Assembly: GCA_017484005.1 (NCBI GenBank) | Contig: JAFUTY010000043.1 | Span: 1 to 64,000 of the forward strand | Origin: Selenomonadaceae bacterium | GTDB lineage: Bacteria; Bacillota; Negativicutes; Selenomonadales; Selenomonadaceae | Length of the DNA stretch: 64,000 nt | Direction of reading: 5' to 3' | Part shown: positions 58,134-64,000 of the stretch, piece by piece | Layout: every line of letters starts with the position of its first letter | How positions within the stretch are numbered: position 1 is the stretch's first letter | Notes under the pieces: model-generated | Database searches by the model: none | What the model was told of the DNA's origin: nothing | Seen by the model: only the letters and a program-made list of their open reading frames with translations | Made by a program: the position numbers and the translations under genes

Positions 58134-58959
58134 TCACCTCGATTTGAAAAGTTTCTCGAAAAATTTCTTGAACTCGATTCGACAGCAGAGAAAATATTCC
58201 ACCGATGCAGATGAATCTTCGATCGGAATTGCGACTCGATTCAATGGAATTCCATCGCGATCGATCGTTTTATTCGATGTGAATGCTAGCAAATTAGATT
58301 CAGAAATCAATTCGGAAAATTTATCACGCTCATTTTGCTCGATGAATTTTGATCTCGGCATCAAATCTCTCACGAATTTCCAAAATCCAATCGGTGAAAA
58401 GATCAAAATCGATTCGCCATCGAGATCTGAAAATCTCAAACTCGATTTTTCAGCGAGCGCATGATCTTTCGGAATCAAAAAATATAATCGCTCGAAATCC
58501 CATGACTTTGAAAAAAATTTAGAATCATCGATTCTCGTTGAAAGAATTCTGATCTGATAATTTGAATTGAAAAAATTTTTACTCGTCGATTAATTCTGTT
58601 GAAATAATTTGATCTGGAAAGAGTCGATTCAACGTCGGGATTAGATCAATCATTGGCGCGGGAGCGATTGAGCCGATTGAAATTGTTCGGCGGCTTCTAT
58701 CGAATGCGCGAATCTGCTCGATCATTTCTTTTGAATCCTCGAGAATTTTTTCGGCGAATTTCAATGCGAGCCCGCCATTTTCATTGAGTTCGACGCGATT
58801 TCTGTTTCGATTGAAAATCTTGACTTGTAAATCCTCCTCGAGCCGCTGAATTGCGCGAGATATTGCCGGCTGAGACACATGCAAAATTTCTGCCGCTTTA
58901 GAAATTGTCCCGCATTCCGCGACTGTTTTCAGATAAATTAACTGTTGCAGATCGATCAT
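58134..58959 (-). pseudogene. LysR-family transcriptional regulator, frameshifted
   Basis: From ATG 58959: MIDLQQLIYLKTVAECGTIS and the helix-turn-helix AEILHVSQPAISRAIQRLEE, then IGSIAPAPMIDLIP, ending at TELIDE-stop (58579). In the next frame, without a start, the sequence continues SKNFFNSNYQIRILSTRIDD and SWDFERLYFLIPKDHALAEK, the effector-binding domain, to a normal end at 58134. A single base (one extra, or two missing) near 58581-58590 separates the halves. The joined length of about 275 residues is normal for LysR. It may be a decayed gene, a sequencing error next to an A5T6 run, or a phase-variable switch. It is divergent from the secreted hydrolase that follows. Confidence 0.85.
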
Positions 58960-59045
58960 AAATTCTCACCAGTTTTCAAAATCAACATTGTACTTTCGAA
59001 AAATTTATCGATACAATTTTCGCAAATTTTCGAGGAGGATTCGAG

Positions 59046-60119
59046 ATGAAAAATTTTTTACTCACGACAATCGCGCTGAATTTTTTAGCATCGACTTCGT
59101 TTGCATTCAATAATCCCGTCACGATTCAAGATCAAGGATCATTTTTCGCCGGCGGAAAGATGATTCAAACTCCAGGCGTCGCAAATTTTTCCGAACCGAG
59201 AAATCCAGCTGGTCAAACTCTTCACGGAGATTCCGCTTATGTATTCTATCAAATTCCAGTCAACGCGCGGAAGATCCCTCTGATTTTTCTTCATGGATAT
59301 GGACAATCTGGAAAATCATGGGAGACAACTCCAGATGGGCGCGATGGATTTCAAAATATTTTCCTCGAACGTCGATTCAAAGTTTACATCGTCGATCAGC
59401 CGAGACGAGGTCGAGCTGGAAATTCAACGACAGGCACAACAATCAATCCAACAACGATGGATCAATTATGGGCGACGAATTTTCGAATCTCCGATTTTCA
59501 GAACAATTTGTTCCCCGGCGTTCAATTTCCAGAGGGAGATTATGCACGCGATCAATTTTTTAAGCAAATGACTCCAGACACCGGCTCGTATGATAACAAA
59601 GTCATAACTGATTCGATGTCCGCGCTGTTTGGTACAATCGGCGATGGAATTCTAATTACACATTCCGCGGGAGGAGATCCTGGATGGATGACGGCGATGC
59701 AGAATTCGAACGTTCGAGCAGTTGTCGCGTATGAACCTGGCGGTGGATTTGCATTTCCAATCGGTGAAGAGCCGGCTGAAATGGAATCGTCGAGTCCCTT
59801 TGGAAATTTGAAGCCGAATGTTTACAGCGTTGAGCAATTCGAGCGGCTCACAAAAATTCCGATTATTTTATATTTCGGCGACAACATTCCGAGCGGCGAT
59901 AAACCTCTCGAGCGTTGGGAACTCGATAATTGGCGCGTGAGATTGAACATGGCTCGATTGTTTGTTGACGCGGTGAATCGTCATGGCGGAAATGCGACGT
60001 TGATTCATCTGCCGGAGGTAGGAATTTATGGCAACGATCATTTCTTATTCGCTGATCGAAATAATGTTGAGCTTGCTGATTTGTTGTCAGATTGGCTGCG
60101 CGAGAATCAACTCGATTGA
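59046..60119 (+). CDS. Secreted alpha/beta hydrolase (esterase/lipase-like)
   Basis: A 357-residue protein. A signal peptide (MKNFLLTTIALNFLASTSFA) is followed by an alpha/beta hydrolase fold: the oxyanion region FLHGYGQSGKSW at 81-92, the nucleophile Ser207 in THSAGG, and the His332 site in YGNDHFLF. Likely a periplasmic or secreted esterase; the substrate is unknown. It is divergently transcribed from the LysR remnant, an arrangement typical for a regulator and its target. GAGGAGGA precedes the ATG. It ends 4 bases from the convergent ecfT. Confidence 0.88.
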   Translation: MKNFLLTTIALNFLASTSFAFNNPVTIQDQGSFFAGGKMIQTPGVANFSEPRNPAGQTLHGDSAYVFYQIPVNARKIPLIFLHGYGQSGKSWETTPDGRDGFQNIFLERRFKVYIVDQPRRGRAGNSTTGTTINPTTMDQLWATNFRISDFQNNLFPGVQFPEGDYARDQFFKQMTPDTGSYDNKVITDSMSALFGTIGDGILITHSAGGDPGWMTAMQNSNVRAVVAYEPGGGFAFPIGEEPAEMESSSPFGNLKPNVYSVEQFERLTKIPIILYFGDNIPSGDKPLERWELDNWRVRLNMARLFVDAVNRHGGNATLIHLPEVGIYGNDHFLFADRNNVELADLLSDWLRENQLD

Positions 60120-60123
60120 AAGA

Positions 60124-60918
60124 TCAAATTCGCCAATAGATCACAACGACAGATAAAATTCCAACGATCAAAACTGCCCAAAGATCTCGACGCTCGATTT
60201 TCAAAGATTTCATCTGAGTTCTGCCGATTCCGCCGCGATATCCTCGAGCTTCCATTGCCAGCGCGAGATCGTCTGCACGTCTGAACGCTGATAAAAACAA
60301 TGGAACTAATATCGGGACAATCGATTTCAATCGTCGAAAAATATTTCCAGTCGTGAAATCTGCTCCGCGAGCCTGCTGAGCCTTCATGATTTTATCTGTT
60401 TCCTCGATTAGAGTTGGTATGAATCGAATTGCGATTGTCATCATCATCGCTAACTCATGGCTTGGAACTCCAAATCGTCGCAATGGTGATAGAATTCTTT
60501 CCATCGCGTCAGTCAATTTCAGCGGGCTCGTTGTGAATGTTAAAAGCGAAGATAGAATCAGTAATAGAATCAGTCGCGTTGTCAAAATCAATCCTTCTCG
60601 AATTCCCTCGCGAGTTATGTCAAAAATCCAAATCGAGCACACAATTTCTCCGGGATGTGAGACGAGATGAATTGCGAATGTAAAAATCAAAATCCATGCG
60701 AGAGGCTTGAGCGATTTTAAAATGATTCGAATTGAAACTCGCGATATCAAAATCAAAGTCACTGTGAATGTTATCAGAATTCCATAACCGATTCCGGAAC
60801 GCGTAAAAAATATCACGATAAACAAAAAAAATAGCAACCCGATCTTCACACGCGGGTCGAGCCGGTGAAGAATCGAGTCGCCTGGGAAAAATTGTCCGAG
60901 CGTTATATCCTGCAGCAT
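60124..60918 (-). CDS. ecfT: ECF transporter T component
   Basis: A 264-residue membrane protein with about five helices and the conserved coupling sequences AMEARGYRGG and AQQARGADF (two xxARG motifs that contact the ATPases). It pairs two EcfA ATPases with a vitamin- or metal-specific S component. It shares one base with the ecfA2 end. It is the last gene of the cbi-ecf operon. Confidence 0.93.
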   Translation of the reverse strand: MLQDITLGQFFPGDSILHRLDPRVKIGLLFFLFIVIFFTRSGIGYGILITFTVTLILISRVSIRIILKSLKPLAWILIFTFAIHLVSHPGEIVCSIWIFDITREGIREGLILTTRLILLLILSSLLTFTTSPLKLTDAMERILSPLRRFGVPSHELAMMMTIAIRFIPTLIEETDKIMKAQQARGADFTTGNIFRRLKSIVPILVPLFLSAFRRADDLALAMEARGYRGGIGRTQMKSLKIERRDLWAVLIVGILSVVVIYWRI

Positions 60919-61757
60919 TATCTTCGTCCCTTCGTTTTGAGAATCGCGTCGATACCTTCGTCAATCGTTATCGCGTCTGAATCGATTCCAATTTTTTCGA
61001 GCAATTGAGAGATCCTCGGTCGAGCTAAACCTGCTTGATCGAGGATTTTTTTATTTCCGAAAATTGTTCGGGGAGATCCATCGCCGACGAGTTTTCCATG
61101 ACTCAAGACAATCAATCTATCGGCGAGCGTCGCGATATCATCCATTGAATGCGAAATCAGAATGATCGTCGAATTTTTCTTCCGATGCAATTTCGAAATT
61201 TCATCGAGCATCGATTTGCGGGCGGAAGGATCGAGTCCTGCTGTCGGTTCATCGAGAATCAAATATTTCGGTTTGAGAGCTAACACTCCAGCGATTGCGA
61301 CGCGACGTCTTTGCCCACCGGATAATTCGAGCGGCGCGAGATTCCGAAATTTTTCAAAATCCAATCCGACCAATGACATCGATTCTTTGACTCTCGATAA
61401 AGTTTCAACTTCATCGCAGCCAAAATTTTTCGCACCGAATGCAATATCGAGCTCGACAGTCTCCTCGAATAATTGATGTTCTGGATATTGAAAAACCATT
61501 CCTATTTTTCGACGAGCATCGCGAGCTTTGATTCGATCTTTTGTCGCGAGATCAATTTCATCAACGAAAATTTTTCCAGATGTTGGATCGATTAATCCCG
61601 AAATCATTTGAACGAGTGAGGATTTTCCAGATCCAGTATGTCCAGCGATTGCTGTGAATGATCCTTCGTCGATTTTCAGTGATAAATCGTCAATCGCGCG
61701 GCGTTCGAATGGAGTTTTTCGAGCGTAAATCAATGAGACGTTTTGCAATTCGATCAA
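60918..61757 (-). CDS. ecfA2: ECF transporter ATPase (A2)
   Basis: A 279-residue ABC ATPase. Walker A GHTGSGKSS, Q-loop FQYPEHQLF, signature LSGGQRRR and Walker B YLILDEPTAGLD. The C-terminal extension from about 225 is the EcfA helical domain. It overlaps ecfA1 by 4 bases (ATGA). Confidence 0.94.
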   Translation of the reverse strand: MIELQNVSLIYARKTPFERRAIDDLSLKIDEGSFTAIAGHTGSGKSSLVQMISGLIDPTSGKIFVDEIDLATKDRIKARDARRKIGMVFQYPEHQLFEETVELDIAFGAKNFGCDEVETLSRVKESMSLVGLDFEKFRNLAPLELSGGQRRRVAIAGVLALKPKYLILDEPTAGLDPSARKSMLDEISKLHRKKNSTIILISHSMDDIATLADRLIVLSHGKLVGDGSPRTIFGNKKILDQAGLARPRISQLLEKIGIDSDAITIDEGIDAILKTKGRR

Positions 61758-62572
61758 ATTTTCAACGCCTCCACCAATTCCGATTCAGTCAAAATGTTTC
61801 GAGGAATTTTGATTTTCTTTCGAAGTCGATTTGCAATTTCAACGGCGAATGGCAATTCCAATCCAAAATTTCGAATCGATGTCGCGTCTGAAAAAATCTC
61901 GCGAGGAGTTTCAATTCGAGCGATTTCTCCGCGATTCAAAATCAAAATTCGATCTGCAGTGATTGTCTCTTCCATGAAATGAGTGATTAAAATGACTGTG
62001 ATTCCCTGCGAATTCAATTTTCGAATCGTTTCCAAAACTTCAGATCTGCCGATTGGATCGAGCATTGCTGTCGGCTCATCGAAAACTATCGCGCGAGTTT
62101 TCATCGCAAGCACCCCAGCTATCGCGACTCGCTGTTTCTGTCCTCCGGATAATTTATGCGGCGCGAAATTTTTGAACTCGAGCATTTTCACCGATTCGAG
62201 CGATTCATCAACTCTCCGACGAATTTCGAGAGGATCGATTCCGAGATTCTCACATCCAAACGCCACATCATCTTCAACAATCGCCGCGATTATCTGATTG
62301 TCAGGATTCTGAAAAACCATCCCGACACGCTGCCGAATTTTCCAAAGTTCATCCTCGAGCTTTGTATCGATTCCATCGACAAGAATTTTTCCTGATGTTG
62401 GGATTAGCAATGCATTGAACAATTTTGCGAGCGTTGATTTTCCAGAGCCATTCGTTCCGAGAATAGCGAAAAACTCACCATCATGAATTTCGAGCGAGAT
62501 ATTTTTCAGCGCAGATTTTGAATTTCCATCGACGTCAACATAATCAAAAGATACATTTTCAACTGAGATCAT
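61754..62572 (-). CDS. ecfA1: ECF transporter ATPase (A1)
   Basis: A 272-residue ABC ATPase. Walker A GTNGSGKST, Q-loop FQNPDNQI, signature LSGGQKQR and Walker B AIVFDEPTAMLD. It pairs with EcfA2. It starts directly after cbiE. Confidence 0.94.
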   Translation of the reverse strand: MISVENVSFDYVDVDGNSKSALKNISLEIHDGEFFAILGTNGSGKSTLAKLFNALLIPTSGKILVDGIDTKLEDELWKIRQRVGMVFQNPDNQIIAAIVEDDVAFGCENLGIDPLEIRRRVDESLESVKMLEFKNFAPHKLSGGQKQRVAIAGVLAMKTRAIVFDEPTAMLDPIGRSEVLETIRKLNSQGITVILITHFMEETITADRILILNRGEIARIETPREIFSDATSIRNFGLELPFAVEIANRLRKKIKIPRNILTESELVEALKI

Positions 62573-63178
62573 TTAATACCCCACAATCAAGATTCCATGC
62601 GAGATCGGTTCAGAATTTGCTGCAGTCTGTAAATTTGTTTCGATTATCAATTCATCAGGATAAGACAGTCTCGATAAAATTGCGATTCGAGTTCCAGAAT
62701 TCCAGCCGCGATCGATCAAAATTTTTGAGATCGTTTTGGAATTATATTCGCTGTCAGTCAAAATTCCGAGCATTTTTCCAGGCTCAAGATCTTTTGGGGT
62801 TCTTCCATGGAAACTGATTAATCGCGCGTCATGCCATGGCAGATTCAATCGAGCGAAGGCGAGCTGCATTGATGAAATTCCTGGAATCGTTTCGAGATTT
62901 TCAAAATGCTTCCTTAATAGTGGGAGCAGTGAATAAAATCCTGGATCGCCGGAAACCATTACGACGATTTCATTTCGATCGATTTCCTGCCGAATGAATT
63001 CGAGCACTGCATCGAGATTTCCAGTTATCGCAAAAGTTTTTTGATCTGATTTTGCAAATGTCTCGAGCGATCTTCTTCCACCGATCAAAACGCGAGCGGA
63101 ATCGATTTTTCTTTTAGCGATTGGAAGAATGTAATCTGGATCTCCCGCACCGATTCCGACGATGTAAATTTTATTCAT
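62573..63178 (-). CDS. cbiE: Cobalt-precorrin-7 C5-methyltransferase CbiE
   Basis: A 201-residue SAM-dependent tetrapyrrole methylase. The N-terminal motif IYIVGIGAGDPDYILPIAKR and the central VVMVSGDPGFYSLLPLL are the family signatures. The matching decarboxylase domain (CbiT) is not fused to it. It overlaps cbiD by 8 bases. Anaerobic (cobalt-early) cobalamin pathway. Confidence 0.93.
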   Translation of the reverse strand: MNKIYIVGIGAGDPDYILPIAKRKIDSARVLIGGRRSLETFAKSDQKTFAITGNLDAVLEFIRQEIDRNEIVVMVSGDPGFYSLLPLLRKHFENLETIPGISSMQLAFARLNLPWHDARLISFHGRTPKDLEPGKMLGILTDSEYNSKTISKILIDRGWNSGTRIAILSRLSYPDELIIETNLQTAANSEPISHGILIVGY

Positions 63179-64000
63179 GAAGTTCCTCCATCAATTTTTT
63201 CGCAACTGAATCGATTCCTAAAATCTCGCCTGCAAAATTCGACATGCATGTTCCGATTTCAATCTTTCCAAAAACATATCGAGACGCTCGAAGACTCGCT
63301 CGACTTGCAATTGAATCGAAAATTTTTTCCAATTTGTAACTTCGAACGATTTCAACTGCATCCTCGGTCGTGTTGGATTCTAAAATTTTTTGAACTCCAA
63401 TCGAATCCATTCCGCCCACCGCTGAATATGCTGCGATTGTCTCGAGCCGTCCATCTGCAACGCGATTGTGAGTCTGAAACGATCCCGATGCAACTTTGGC
63501 GAGTTTTCCAATATGTCCAAGCAATAAAATTTTTTCGACTCCCAAATCAACGGCAGAATCAAGCATGAAGCCGATGAAATTGCTCGTCTCGACGACTGAA
63601 TCCATTTTCAATTGATACTTCCGCGCCAAATTTTCACCGATTTTTCCTGGAACAAAAATTTGAGTTTTGAATCCAGCGGCTAAGGCGATTGAAATTTTTG
63701 GAACGAGAGAATTTTTGAAAGCATCTTCAGACATCGGTCGCAAAACTCCAGTCGTTCCAAGAATCGATAATCCCCCCTCGATTCCGAGAGTATGATTCAA
63801 AGTTTTTTTCGACAACTCAACTCCATCAGGAATTTCGACAGTGATTTCGAGATCCGATTCGTCGAATTCATAAGCCACTTTTCGAATCAACTCACGAGGC
63901 TTGGGATTGATAGCTGGCTCACCGACTGGAATTTGAAGTCCTGCGCGAGTCACAATTCCAACTCCAACTCCCGCTTTGAATTGAATTCCAGATCCAGGCG
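63171..64000 (-). CDS. cbiD: Cobalt-precorrin-5B C1-methyltransferase CbiD, 5'-truncated by the window
   Basis: At least 276 residues, open to the window edge. The frame beyond the GTG at 63953 reads GSGIQFKAGVGVGIVTRAG, so the real start lies outside. The signatures are GEPAINPKPR, GTTGVLRPMSEDA (with ILGTTG before it) and LLLGHIGKLAKVASGSFQTH. It acts in anaerobic cobalamin ring synthesis. It is the first visible gene of the operon with cbiE and the ECF module. Confidence 0.95.
   Translation of the reverse strand, partial: PGSGIQFKAGVGVGIVTRAGLQIPVGEPAINPKPRELIRKVAYEFDESDLEITVEIPDGVELSKKTLNHTLGIEGGLSILGTTGVLRPMSEDAFKNSLVPKISIALAAGFKTQIFVPGKIGENLARKYQLKMDSVVETSNFIGFMLDSAVDLGVEKILLLGHIGKLAKVASGSFQTHNRVADGRLETIAAYSAVGGMDSIGVQKILESNTTEDAVEIVRSYKLEKIFDSIASRASLRASRYVFGKIEIGTCMSNFAGEILGIDSVAKKLMEELHE

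Overview
The window reads as chromosomal DNA from a flagellated, anaerobic, AT-rich member of the Negativicutes (Firmicutes/Bacillota with an outer membrane). The main evidence is an SLH-domain beta-barrel porin of the OmpM type (16380-17855), which is typical of that class, together with Firmicutes-type ribosome binding sites, frequent TTG starts, a membrane-bound uptake [NiFe] hydrogenase, flagellins and a cobalamin pathway. The species cannot be read from the sequence. The DNA is conspicuously rich in GATC, TCGA and ATCGA words and uses CGA heavily for arginine.

Layout. 1-7.5 kb (minus strand): a frame-broken nucleoside-hydrolase-like gene, a coiled-coil membrane protein, leuD, leuC, a PAS-GGDEF protein, an orphan DpnA-like GATC methylase, a dead IS200/IS605 tnpB remnant, ilvC, ilvN and a PH-domain protein. 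7.5-14.1 kb: a large glycosyltransferase, small exported proteins including a TPR protein, a HAD-RapZ fusion, yvcK and a small monooxygenase-like protein. 14.2-22.8 kb: a flagellin carrying a zinc-protease domain (flagellinolysin type), an AtpZ-like protein, the SLH porin, an interrupted dockerin-repeat protein, a GT2/GT39 pair and an unknown protein with foreign-looking composition. 22.9-25.9 kb: a compact RiPP-like locus with a repeat-containing Cys/Trp precursor, a radical SAM-SPASM enzyme and an ABC exporter with an unusually short nucleotide-binding domain. 26-34.6 kb: an HD-GYP protein, an amino-acid ABC binding protein and permease, an amidase, trpS, rpsT, lepA and hemW. 34.6-41.5 kb: a complete F-type ATP synthase operon on the minus strand. 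41.6-48.2 kb: a Cache-HAMP-GGDEF cyclase, bioY, and hydrogenase small, large and cytochrome b subunits with a small CxxCGC protein. 48.2-57.6 kb: three flagellins whose variable domains are replaced by beta-helix-like repeats, a small secreted-type protein, a zinc-ribbon protein and leuS. 57.7-64 kb: a membrane protein, a frameshifted LysR regulator divergent from a secreted alpha/beta hydrolase, and a tightly overlapping ecfT-ecfA2-ecfA1-cbiE-cbiD operon running off the end.

The two most interesting themes are as follows. (1) There is a flagellar surface set: one protease flagellin, three beta-helix flagellins, and candidate sigma-28 promoters (TAAG-N15-nnCGAwAw) that also stand in front of two signal-peptide-less proteins, a dockerin-repeat protein and an unknown protein. 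Those two proteins share an N-terminal SY(K/R)D(I/M)L motif. (2) There is the RiPP locus. Several genes are broken by single lesions (1-470, 18223-19627, 58134-58959), which may be real decay, phase-variable switches or assembly errors.

Most intergenic terminators belong to a look-alike family whose stems contain GATC or CCCGA words. No rRNA, tRNA or CRISPR array was recognised.
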